The notes under the pieces: generated by a model
What the model was told of the DNA's origin: nothing
The model's input: only the letters and a program-made list of their open reading frames with translations
The model's database searches: none
In this document: positions 1 through 7,717 of the stretch, in pieces
Numbering within the stretch: the stretch's first letter is position 1
How the letters are laid out: every line of letters starts with the position of its first letter
Source: Chromatiales bacterium
Lineage (GTDB): Bacteria; Pseudomonadota; Gammaproteobacteria; SZUA-140
Reading direction: 5' to 3'
DNA: 15,442 bases
Assembly (NCBI GenBank): GCA_031285245.1
Contig: JAITWN010000159.1
Location: 1-15,442, forward strand
Translations under genes and position numbers: made by a program

Positions 1-1620
<1,620 letters not shown>

Positions 1621-1761
1621 CTCCCTCAAATACAAACAGCACCGGACTCAGCCGGATCGCGGGAGATTATGCCATAACCTCCTGAAGATACCGGGGTATT
1701 AGTTTTCCATGGTTGGCTGTCTGTGCCGGCGCGCGCGGGTTCATGCGCGTTGGATCAAGAC

Positions 1762-1790
1762 TAAACAGGCGAGCTGGTGGAGACTATAAT
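1762..1790 (+). promoter_or_regulatory. Probable sigma70 promoter of trxB
   Basis: A perfect TATAAT lies at 1785-1790 with TAAACA (4 of 6 matches to TTGACA) at 1762-1767, a 17-bp spacer. Transcription would begin near 1797, about 55 bases before the trxB ATG at 1851. This placement argues against the longer trxB reading frame that opens upstream at 1713. Confidence 0.6.
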
Positions 1791-1850
1791 GCACGTTTTC
1801 ATGCCGCAGCCATCGACACTTTGTTTAAAAGATCCGGGAGCGCTTTTTCC

Positions 1851-2810
1851 ATGAGTAAACACAAACACAGCCGGCTGATCATCCTCGGTTCCGGACCGGC
1901 CGGTTATACCGCTGCTGTCTATGCCGCGCGCGCCAACCTGAAGCCGACCTTGATCACGGGTCTGCAACAGGGGGGGCAATTGACCACTACGACCGAGGTG
2001 GACAACTGGCCGGGAGATGCCGACGGCGTGCAGGGGCCGGAGCTGATGGAAAGAATGCGCCGTCATGCCGAGCGTTTCGAGACCGAGATGATTTTTGATC
2101 ATATCCATACGGCGGAGCTGACGCAGCGCCCGTTTCGCCTGATCGGTGATCACGGCACTTACACCTGCGATGCGCTCATCATTGCTACCGGTGCTTCCGC
2201 CAAATACCTGGGGCTGCCGTCTGAAGAAAGCTTCATGGGCAAGGGCGTTTCTGCGTGTGCAACCTGTGATGGTTTTTTCTATCGCAACCAGAAAGTCGTG
2301 GTCGTCGGTGGCGGCAATACCGCGGTGGAAGAGGCGCTTTATTTGTCTCATCTCGCTGCCGAGGTCCACGTCGTGCATCGCCGCGATCGTTTTCGCGCCG
2401 AACGCATCATGATCGACAAACTGATGGAAAAAGCGCAGAACGGAAATGTACGCATCCACTGGAATGCCACGCTCGATGAGGTGCTGGGCAATGAGAGTGG
2501 CGTCACTGGCGCGCGCATCCGCGATGTGCGCGATGGCAGCACGCGTGAGCTCAATGTGCATGGTGTGTTCATCGCGATTGGCCATGAGCCTAATACCAAG
2601 ATGTTTGCAGAGCAGCTTGAGATGCGGCACGGATATCTGGTAGTGCACAGCGGCACGCATGGCAACGCCACTGCCACCAGCATTCCCGGCGTATTCGCTG
2701 CCGGCGATGTCGCTGATTCCATTTATCGTCAGGCGGTGACTTCAGCGGGCAGTGGCTGCATGGCGGCGCTTGATGCGGAACGTTATCTGGATGGTTTGTC
2801 CACGGAGTGA
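1851..2810 (+). CDS. trxB: Thioredoxin reductase (NADPH), TrxB
   Basis: FAD enzyme that passes electrons from NADPH to thioredoxin in the cytoplasm. The 319-residue product is the normal length for low-molecular-weight bacterial TrxB. FAD-binding GSGPAG is at 13-18, the redox-active CATC disulfide at 136-139, NADPH-binding GGGNTA at 153-158, and HRRDRFRA (176-183) carries the arginines that bind the NADPH phosphate. The C-terminal FAD motif AGDVADSIYRQA is at 284-295. The frame is open from 1713, but ATG 1851 is chosen because GGGAG lies 10 bases before it, the family begins here, and the likely promoter lies inside the extension. E. coli has trxB in the same ftsK-to-infA block. Confidence 0.97.
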   Translation: MSKHKHSRLIILGSGPAGYTAAVYAARANLKPTLITGLQQGGQLTTTTEVDNWPGDADGVQGPELMERMRRHAERFETEMIFDHIHTAELTQRPFRLIGDHGTYTCDALIIATGASAKYLGLPSEESFMGKGVSACATCDGFFYRNQKVVVVGGGNTAVEEALYLSHLAAEVHVVHRRDRFRAERIMIDKLMEKAQNGNVRIHWNATLDEVLGNESGVTGARIRDVRDGSTRELNVHGVFIAIGHEPNTKMFAEQLEMRHGYLVVHSGTHGNATATSIPGVFAAGDVADSIYRQAVTSAGSGCMAALDAERYLDGLSTE

Positions 2811-2862
2811 GCGGATCAGCAGCGAAGCCCAATATTAGGGGCTAGCGCTTAGGCGGTGCCGG

Positions 2863-2916
2863 GACACTTTTTCGAAACGCGGAGCCGCTACGCGTCAACG
2901 GTTTCAAAAAAGTGTC
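2863..2916. repeat. 16-bp inverted repeat in the trxB-aat gap
   Basis: GACACTTTTTCGAAAC (2863-2878) and GTTTCAAAAAAGTGTC (2901-2916) are inverted copies with a single mismatch (C2873 against A2906). They enclose a 22-base GC-rich spacer. No T-run follows on the plus strand, so it is not an ordinary terminator of trxB. It could be an extragenic palindrome, the remains of a small non-autonomous element, or an mRNA-stabilising 3' structure. I see no transposase and no clear target-site duplication. Confidence 0.6.
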
Positions 2917-2926
2917 GATGATGCAG

Positions 2927-2947
2927 GAAAAAGATTTTGTCTTTTTC
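2927..2947. repeat. AT-rich 8-bp hairpin in the trxB-aat gap
   Basis: GAAAAAGA (2927-2934) and TCTTTTTC (2940-2947) are perfect inverted copies around a 5-base loop. The stem is mostly A-T, so it is weak as an RNA hairpin and not a standard terminator. Its right arm overlaps the motif at 2942-2967 that recurs after cysG. Confidence 0.4.
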
Positions 2948-2967
2948 TTGATGTATCGCGATGCTCG
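2942..2967. repeat. Copy 1 of a ~26-bp motif with a TATCGCGAT core
   Basis: TTTTTCTT followed by a TATCGCGAT core at 2954-2962. It aligns to 15382-15408 with 23 identical positions, three transitions and one inserted base. It lies about 100 bp before aat. It may be a regulator-binding site or part of a dispersed repeat; I do not recognise a named regulator for it. Confidence 0.4.
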
Positions 2968-3064
2968 CCACCGTTTCGCATAGACCTCACTTGTGGGGAG
3001 GGCGTAGCGAGGGGGGGCGAAGAGGGCATTATGGCAGCAGCATACGCACTGGATCGGAACGCAC

Positions 3065-3814
3065 ATGTCGGTGAGTGAGCAGCGCTATCCCGTGCTGATG
3101 GATCCGCGTGCAGCGGAATGCGATTTTCCCGATGTTGCGCGCGCACTCGATGAACCGAACGGTTTGCTCGCGATCGGTGGCAATCTGGAGCCTGCGTGTC
3201 TGCTGCGCGCTTATCGGCGCGGTATTTTTCCTTGGTATGAAGCCGGGCAGCCGATCTTGTGGTGGTCGCCTGATCCGCGCCTGGTGCTCTTTCCCGAAGA
3301 TCTGAAAGTGTCGCGCAGTCTGCGCAAGACTTTGCGTCGCGCGGGTTTTGAGGTTGCCTTCGATCAGAATTTTCGCGCGGTGATGCAGGCCTGCGGCGCG
3401 TCGCGCGGTGATGGGCATGGCACTTGGATTACGGCGGAGATGTTGGATGCCTACACACGGCTTCATCAGCTCGGTTATGCACACAGCATTGAAGTCTATC
3501 GCGATGGCGAGCTGGTCGGCGGTCTCTACGGTGTGGCGCTTGGTCGGGTGTTTTTTGGTGAATCGATGTTTCATCGCGCGACCGATGCTTCCAAGGTTGC
3601 GCTCTGCGCGCTGGTCCACAAGCTGATCGCGCAGGGATTCGCGATGATCGATTGCCAGATGGAGACCGCGCATCTGCTTAGCCTCGGGGCGCAGACTGTG
3701 CCGCGCGCCCGCTTTTGTGAATTACTTGCGGTGTGTGATGAGGCGCCCTTATTCAATGAAGAGGCTGGTGAGTGGCGGGTGGCAGCAAAGCCTGTGGCGC
3801 AGGTACTCACTTAA
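3065..3814 (+). CDS. aat: Leucyl/phenylalanyl-tRNA-protein transferase, Aat
   Basis: Transfers Leu or Phe from tRNA to proteins with N-terminal Arg or Lys, creating destabilising N-termini for ClpS-ClpAP (EC 2.3.2.6). The 249-residue product has the family signatures in order: EPNGLLAIGGNL at 30-41, RRGIFPWY at 51-58, WWSPDPR at 66-72, GTWIT at 119-123, HSIEVY at 140-145, and FFGESMF at 163-169. It resembles E. coli Aat (234 aa) throughout. ATG 3065 is chosen because the sequence before the EPNG block fits the family's start, although the ribosome site (GGA ~9 bases upstream) is poor. Its stop overlaps the next start as TAATG, which suggests translational coupling to bpt. Confidence 0.95.
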   Translation: MSVSEQRYPVLMDPRAAECDFPDVARALDEPNGLLAIGGNLEPACLLRAYRRGIFPWYEAGQPILWWSPDPRLVLFPEDLKVSRSLRKTLRRAGFEVAFDQNFRAVMQACGASRGDGHGTWITAEMLDAYTRLHQLGYAHSIEVYRDGELVGGLYGVALGRVFFGESMFHRATDASKVALCALVHKLIAQGFAMIDCQMETAHLLSLGAQTVPRARFCELLAVCDEAPLFNEEAGEWRVAAKPVAQVLT

Positions 3815-4531
3815 TGTCGGCGGGCGATCGCTATATCGCTTTCTATCGCAGTATGCCGCAGGAGTGCGGCTATCTGCCGGGGCGTCAGGCAGTCAATGCG
3901 GTCATGGATCCTGCCGTGATTCCCGACATCCGTTTGTACAGCCAACTCGTGGAGCTCGGTTTTCGCCGCAGCGGGGTGCGTATCTACCGGCCGAATTGTC
4001 CGGGTTGTGCGCAGTGTCTCGCGCTGCGCTTGGCGGTGCGCGATTTCACGCCGAATCGCAGTCAACGCCGCACGTGGAAGCGGTTCTCCGGGATGACCGT
4101 GATTGAACGCGGGGCGGAATTTCGAGCTGAGCATTACACATTGTATCTGCGCTATCTGCAATCACGGCATCCCGCTGCCGGCATGGATGATGCGCGTCCT
4201 GAGGATTATCTATCGTTTCTGATCGCTGACGGCGTGCAGACCCGGTTCATCGAATTCAGCACCGAGGGGCGTTGCCTCGCGATTGCGGTCGTTGATGTAC
4301 TGACGAATGGTATGTCGGCGGTTTACACCTTCTTTGATCCTGACTTGCCGAGTTCAGGGCTTGGTGTCTATGCGGTGATGTGGCAGATCGAGGCAGCGCG
4401 CAGCAGGGGGGCTCGATTGGCTGTACTTGGGCTACTGGATCGAAGGCTGCCGCAAGATGAATTACAAGAATCAGTATCGCCCGTATGAGTTATTCGTAGA
4501 TGGGCGCTGGCGTTCCTGCGCTGACTCCTGA
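3814..4531 (+). CDS. bpt: Aspartate/glutamate leucyltransferase (Bpt), frameshifted near the C-terminus
   Basis: Bpt (EC 2.3.2.29) moves Leu from tRNA to proteins with N-terminal Asp or Glu. Family features are YLPGRQA (20-26), the cysteine cluster NCPGCAQC (61-68) and YTFFDPD (171-177). As read, the frame ends at 4488 (224 aa) with a tail unlike the family. From 4412 the +1 frame encodes the conserved ending, including YLGYWIEGCRKMNYKNQYRP and ELFVDGRW, and stops at 4529-4531. The frames join at the G6 run 4406-4411; with five Gs the gene reads through as a normal 238-residue protein. The cause may be a homopolymer sequencing or assembly error, a real or phase-variable mutation, or, least likely, programmed slippage. 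The start ATG overlaps the aat stop by one base. The identity is firm; whether it is intact is not. Confidence 0.88.
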
Positions 4532-4563
4532 CGTCTACTGTACCCGGGCAGCCTGCAACAGAG

Positions 4564-4569
4564 TATAAT
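4564..4569 (+). promoter_or_regulatory. Candidate -10 box of infA
   Basis: A perfect TATAAT lies 33 bases after the repaired bpt stop and 87 bases before the infA start codon. No good -35 is visible at 16-18 bp spacing. Transcription would begin near 4576, just before the hairpin at 4580-4601. Confidence 0.4.
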
Positions 4570-4579
4570 GGCCGGCTGT

Positions 4580-4606
4580 CGCGGTCAGGGTACGGACCGC
4601 GTTTTT
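4580..4606 (+). terminator. Hairpin plus T5: aat-bpt terminator or infA leader attenuator
   Basis: CGCGGTC (4580-4586) pairs with GACCGCG (4595-4601) over an 8-base loop, followed directly by TTTTT (4602-4606). It is well placed to end the aat-bpt transcript. It also lies downstream of the TATAAT at 4564, so a transcript starting there would have to pass it to reach infA. A second short hairpin (GCCGG/CCGGC, 4618-4631) follows in the leader. Confidence 0.55.
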
Positions 4607-4656
4607 CGTTCATGCATGCCGGAGCACCGGCCAGACAACCGCTTTAGTGGAGGAGT

Positions 4657-4875
4657 ATGGCAAAAGAAGAGCACATTGAAATGGAAGGCACCGTGGCGGA
4701 AACTCTTCCGAACACGATGTTTCGCGTGATGCTGGATAACGGGCATGTGGTTACTGCTCATATCTCCGGCAAGATGCGCAAGCACTACATCCGCATCCTG
4801 ACGGGCGATAAGGTCACCGTGCAATTGACGCCTTACGATCTTACCAAGGGTCGCATCGTTTTTCGCGCCAAGTAA
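4657..4875 (+). CDS. infA: Translation initiation factor IF-1
   Basis: IF-1 binds the 30S A site and helps IF-2 and IF-3 select the initiator tRNA. The product is 72 residues, the exact usual length, and is a single S1/OB-fold domain. Recognisable family blocks are MAKEEHIEMEGTV at the start, FRVMLDNGHVV (22-32), HISGKMRKHYIRIL (35-48) and GRIVFRAK at the end. GGAGGAG lies immediately upstream with good spacing. The position next to aat and opposite clpA matches E. coli, where infA also lies between these genes. Confidence 0.98.
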   Translation: MAKEEHIEMEGTVAETLPNTMFRVMLDNGHVVTAHISGKMRKHYIRILTGDKVTVQLTPYDLTKGRIVFRAK

Positions 4876-4879
4876 AAAC

Positions 4880-4900
4880 CGGCGCGCATCGCGTCTTTCT
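4880..4900. terminator. Weak hairpin between convergent infA and clpA
   Basis: The two genes converge with 24 bases between their stop codons. CGCG-CAT-CGCG (4883-4893) can form a 4-bp stem. On the plus strand it is followed by TCTTTCT, and on the minus strand by CCGGTTTTTA. It may serve as a modest bidirectional terminator; the stem is short, so this is tentative. Confidence 0.25.
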
Positions 4901-7161
4901 CAGCTTTCTACCGTCTCCTCGACGCCCTCGATATCAAAACTCAGGGCATTGTTCTTTAGACCGATGCGCACTTGGCCGCCTTTGGACAGTCGTCCGAACA
5001 GCAGTTCTTCGGCGAGTGGCTTCTTGATGTGATCTTGGATCGTGCGCGCCATCGGGCGGGCGCCCATCTTCGCATCGAATCCGCGCTCGCCGAGCCAGGC
5101 GCGCACCGCGTTATCCACCATCAACGAAACCTTGCGCTCTTCGAGCTGGGCTTCGAGTTCGATGATGAATTTATCGACGACTTGAGCCACGACCTGCGGC
5201 GCGAGCGCACTGAACTGGATGATCGCGTCCAAACGATTGCGGAATTCTGGTGAGAACGTGCGCTTGATCGCTTCCATGCCGTCAGTGGAATGGTCCTGCG
5301 TGGCGAAACCGATCGAAGCGCGACTGACCTGATCCGCGCCGCAATTGGTCGACATCACGATGATGACGTTACGAAAGTCGGCCTTGCGTCCGTTATTGTC
5401 GGTGAGCGTGCCGTGATCCATGACCTGTAGCAGCAGGTTATAAACATCCGGATGCGCTTTTTCGATTTCATCGAGCAGCAGCACGCAGTGCGGATGCTTG
5501 GTCACCGCTTCAGTGAGTAGACCGCCCTGATCGAAACCGACATAACCGGGCGGCGCGCCGATGAGCCGCGACACGGTGTGGCGCTCCATGTATTCCGACA
5601 TATCAAAACGCAGCAGCTCGATGCCGAGAACCTTGGCGAGCTGACGCGTGACTTCGGTTTTGCCAACGCCCGTCGGGCCAGCGAAGAGGAATGAGCCGAT
5701 GGGGCGCTCAGTGCTACCAAGACCGGAGCGCGCCATCTTGATCGCACCGGCAAGCACATCGATAGCCTGATCCTGACCGAAGATGGTCATCTTCAAATCA
5801 CGTTCGAGCGTGCGCAGCTTGTCTTTGTCTGAATGCGACACCGCCTTGGATGGAATGCGTGCGATGCGTGCGACGATGCTTTCGACATCTTTGACGCCGA
5901 TCACCTTCTTGCGCTTTGAGGGCGCGAGCAGATGTTGATAGGCGCCGGCTTCGTCGATGACGTCAATCGCTTTGTCGGGCAGGAAGCGATCATTGATGTG
6001 GCGCGCTGAGAGATCAACCGCTGCGCGCAGCGCTTCGCGCGAATATTTGACATGGTGATGCTGCTCGAAGCGCGATTTCAATCCTTGCAAGATCTTCACT
6101 GCATCTTCGATGCTCGGCTCCAATACGTCGATCTTCTGGAAGCGACGGGCGAGGGCACGATCTTTTTCGAAGATGCCGCGATATTCGCTGTAGGTGGTCG
6201 AGCCGATGCAGCGCAGTTCGCCGGAAGACAGCATCGGTTTGATCAGATTGGAGGCGTCCATCACGCCGCCGGAGGTCGAGCCTGCGCCGATGATGGTGTG
6301 GATTTCATCGATGAAGAGGATTGCACCTGGCTCCTTGCGCAGCTGGGCGAGGATGCCCTTGAGGCGTTTCTCAAAATCACCGCGATACTTGGTGCCAGCG
6401 AGCAGCGAGCCCATGTCGAGTGAATAAATGGTGCTGTCGGCGAGCACATCAGGCACGGCGCCATCGAGGATGAGTTTGGCGAGGCCCTCGGCGATCGCGG
6501 TTTTGCCAACGCCGGCTTCACCGATTAGCAAGGGATTGTTTTTGCGCCGGCGGCAGAGCACCTGGATAACGCGTTCGATTTCCTGGTCACGCCCGATTAG
6601 CGGATCGATCAGCCCCATGCGGGCGCGATGATTGAGATTAGTCGCGTATTGTTCGAGCGGGCTGCGGGAGGCGGATTCCGCATCACCTTCGTTTTCTGAA
6701 GGCAGCAGGTTTTCGTTCTCATCATCGCCGTGAATTTTGGCGATGCCATGCGAGATGTAATTGACGACATCAAGGCGCGTGACGTTCTGGTTGTTGAGGC
6801 AGTATACAGCTTGTGAGTCCTGCTCGCCGAAGATGGCGACCAGCAGATTAGCGGCGCCGACTTCGCGTTTGCCAGAAGACTGCACATGAAACACCGCGCG
6901 CTGAAGCACGCGCTGAAAACCAAGTGTCGGCTGCGTATCGCGGCCGTCATCCTGCAGGCGTGGCGTTGTTTCATCAAGAAAAATGCTGAGCTCTTGGCGC
7001 AGGACATCGACGTCCGCACCGCAGGCGCGCAGCACTGAAGTGGCGGCGCTGTTGTCGAGTAACGCCAGCAGCAGATGCTCGACGGTAATGAATTCGTGAT
7101 TTTTATCCCGAGCTTCCTGAAACGCGACATTCAGCGAGTATTCAACGTCCTTGCTCAGCAT
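4900..7161 (-). CDS. clpA: ATP-dependent Clp protease ATP-binding subunit ClpA
   Basis: AAA+ unfoldase that threads substrates into ClpP and receives N-degron substrates from ClpS. The 753-residue product is close to E. coli ClpA (758). An N-terminal Clp-N repeat domain covers ~1-140, then an acidic linker. D1 has Walker A GEAGVGKT (214-221), Walker B ILFIDE (281-286) and pore loop KYRG (258-261). D2 has Walker A GPTGVGKT (495-502), Walker B VLLLDE (560-565), pore loop GYVG (539-542) and the ClpP-docking tripeptide IGF (617-619). There is no ClpB-type coiled-coil insertion in D1. The start has AAGGTGG about 8 bases upstream. It lies 39 bases after clpS, so the two are very likely cotranscribed. 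Confidence 0.98.
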   Translation of the reverse strand: MLSKDVEYSLNVAFQEARDKNHEFITVEHLLLALLDNSAATSVLRACGADVDVLRQELSIFLDETTPRLQDDGRDTQPTLGFQRVLQRAVFHVQSSGKREVGAANLLVAIFGEQDSQAVYCLNNQNVTRLDVVNYISHGIAKIHGDDENENLLPSENEGDAESASRSPLEQYATNLNHRARMGLIDPLIGRDQEIERVIQVLCRRRKNNPLLIGEAGVGKTAIAEGLAKLILDGAVPDVLADSTIYSLDMGSLLAGTKYRGDFEKRLKGILAQLRKEPGAILFIDEIHTIIGAGSTSGGVMDASNLIKPMLSSGELRCIGSTTYSEYRGIFEKDRALARRFQKIDVLEPSIEDAVKILQGLKSRFEQHHHVKYSREALRAAVDLSARHINDRFLPDKAIDVIDEAGAYQHLLAPSKRKKVIGVKDVESIVARIARIPSKAVSHSDKDKLRTLERDLKMTIFGQDQAIDVLAGAIKMARSGLGSTERPIGSFLFAGPTGVGKTEVTRQLAKVLGIELLRFDMSEYMERHTVSRLIGAPPGYVGFDQGGLLTEAVTKHPHCVLLLDEIEKAHPDVYNLLLQVMDHGTLTDNNGRKADFRNVIIVMSTNCGADQVSRASIGFATQDHSTDGMEAIKRTFSPEFRNRLDAIIQFSALAPQVVAQVVDKFIIELEAQLEERKVSLMVDNAVRAWLGERGFDAKMGARPMARTIQDHIKKPLAEELLFGRLSKGGQVRIGLKNNALSFDIEGVEETVES

Positions 7162-7200
7162 TGCTTGCCACCTTTTGCTCTGGGTCTTCAGGGTATTCGG

Positions 7201-7524
7201 TCAAATCTTTTCCATCGTGCACTTGAGCGGGTGTTGATGCTCGCGCGCGAATTGATTGACGAGCGCAACTTTGGTTTCGGCGATATCGCGATTGAAGATG
7301 CCACACACACCGAGACCTTTCGTATGTACTTGCAGCATGACCTGGGTTGCTTGCTCCTGGTTCATGCCGAAAAACTTCTGCAACACATAAATCACGAAAT
7401 CCATCGGGGTGTAGTCATCGTTCAGTAAAATAACCTTGTACAGCGGTGGTCGCCGCAGCTCGGGTTTTTTTTCCTGAAGTGCTACTCCGTCATCGCCTTC
7501 TGCGTGGGGTTTGATCGGTTTCAT
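7201..7524 (-). CDS. clpS: ATP-dependent Clp protease adaptor ClpS
   Basis: ClpS binds proteins with N-terminal Leu, Phe, Tyr or Trp and hands them to ClpA. The product is 107 residues (E. coli 106), with a flexible charged N-terminus (~1-27) and a folded core. The N-degron pocket is intact: N35, D36 and D37 in LLNDDYTPM, M41 at the gate, and H67 in VHTKG. The only plausible start, ATG 7524-7522, has no recognisable Shine-Dalgarno sequence, and a TATACT lies 7 bases before it, so the mRNA may be leaderless. It is followed by clpA. Confidence 0.97.
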   Translation of the reverse strand: MKPIKPHAEGDDGVALQEKKPELRRPPLYKVILLNDDYTPMDFVIYVLQKFFGMNQEQATQVMLQVHTKGLGVCGIFNRDIAETKVALVNQFAREHQHPLKCTMEKI

Positions 7525-7531
7525 GGCAGTG

Positions 7532-7537
7532 AGTATA
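7532..7537 (-). promoter_or_regulatory. Candidate -10 box (TATACT) close to the clpS start
   Basis: On the minus strand TATACT ends 7 bases before the clpS ATG, so transcription would start at or within a base of the A of the start codon. No good -35 is visible. If used, the clpS-clpA mRNA would be leaderless, which agrees with the missing Shine-Dalgarno sequence. Confidence 0.35.
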
Positions 7538-7611
7538 GCGCATGAGCTGGAGTATTTTCCCGGCCCTGGAGTGCTCAGCTGCTGCCGGTTCGATGTGTCC
7601 CGCCACGCTTC

Positions 7612-7680
7612 ATGGAGGATAACGTCATGCAGCGAAAAATAATGAGCGGCACGCGTGATCAGCCGCCAATTAACGGCTGA
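7612..7680 (+). CDS. Possible small ORF opposite the clpS-icd gap (22 or 17 aa)
   Basis: A plus-strand frame runs from ATG 7612 or, better, ATG 7627 to TGA 7678-7680. The inner start has GGAGG at 7614-7618 with an ideal 8-base spacing and would encode MQRKIMSGTRDQPPING. I do not recognise the peptide. The stop codon falls inside the right arm of the hairpin at 7651-7689. E. coli has cspD on the opposite strand next to clpS, but this peptide does not resemble a cold-shock protein. No clear plus-strand promoter is visible. It may be chance; it is listed because of the strong ribosome site. Confidence 0.2.
   Translation: MEDNVMQRKIMSGTRDQPPING
7635..7666 (-). terminator. Possible terminator after icd
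   Basis: Read on the minus strand, GCGGC (7666-7662) and GCCGC (7650-7646) form a 5-bp stem with an 11-base loop. It is followed by TCATTATTTTT (to 7635). This stem competes with the larger palindrome at 7656-7683, so only one can form at a time. Ending icd here would insulate it from clpS-clpA. Confidence 0.35.
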
Positions 7681-7689
7681 TCAGTGCGT
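7651..7689. repeat. Perfect 10-bp inverted repeat in the clpS-icd gap
   Basis: TGATCAGCCG (7656-7665) and CGGCTGATCA (7674-7683) are perfect inverted copies around an 8-base loop. ACGC (7651-7654) and GCGT (7686-7689) add an outer stem across a small internal loop. No T-run follows closely on either strand. It may protect the icd mRNA 3' end or be an operator; the function is unknown. Confidence 0.6.
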
Positions 7690-7717
7690 TGAATGTTGAA
7701 CTATGATGTGGGGGATT

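Noticed and set aside
1713..1850. 46-residue N-terminal extension of TrxB
   Set aside because: It would start before the TATAAT promoter at 1785-1790, lacks family likeness, and the normal FAD-binding N-terminus begins just after ATG 1851.
1761..2660. 299-codon minus-strand frame opposite trxB
   Set aside because: It is an antisense shadow of a well-conserved gene, has low-complexity His/Arg-rich sequence with no recognisable domain, and trxB explains the region fully.
2826..2843. 5-bp hairpin after trxB (AGCCC/GGGCT) as terminator
   Set aside because: The stem is short and there is no T-run after it.
3001..3030. G-rich stretch with a G7 run before aat, considered as a G-quadruplex or regulatory site
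   Set aside because: It may be only skewed composition; spacing of G-runs is irregular and no conserved signal is visible.
3029..3673. 214-codon minus-strand frame opposite aat
   Set aside because: Antisense to conserved Aat sequence; no ribosome site or family likeness.
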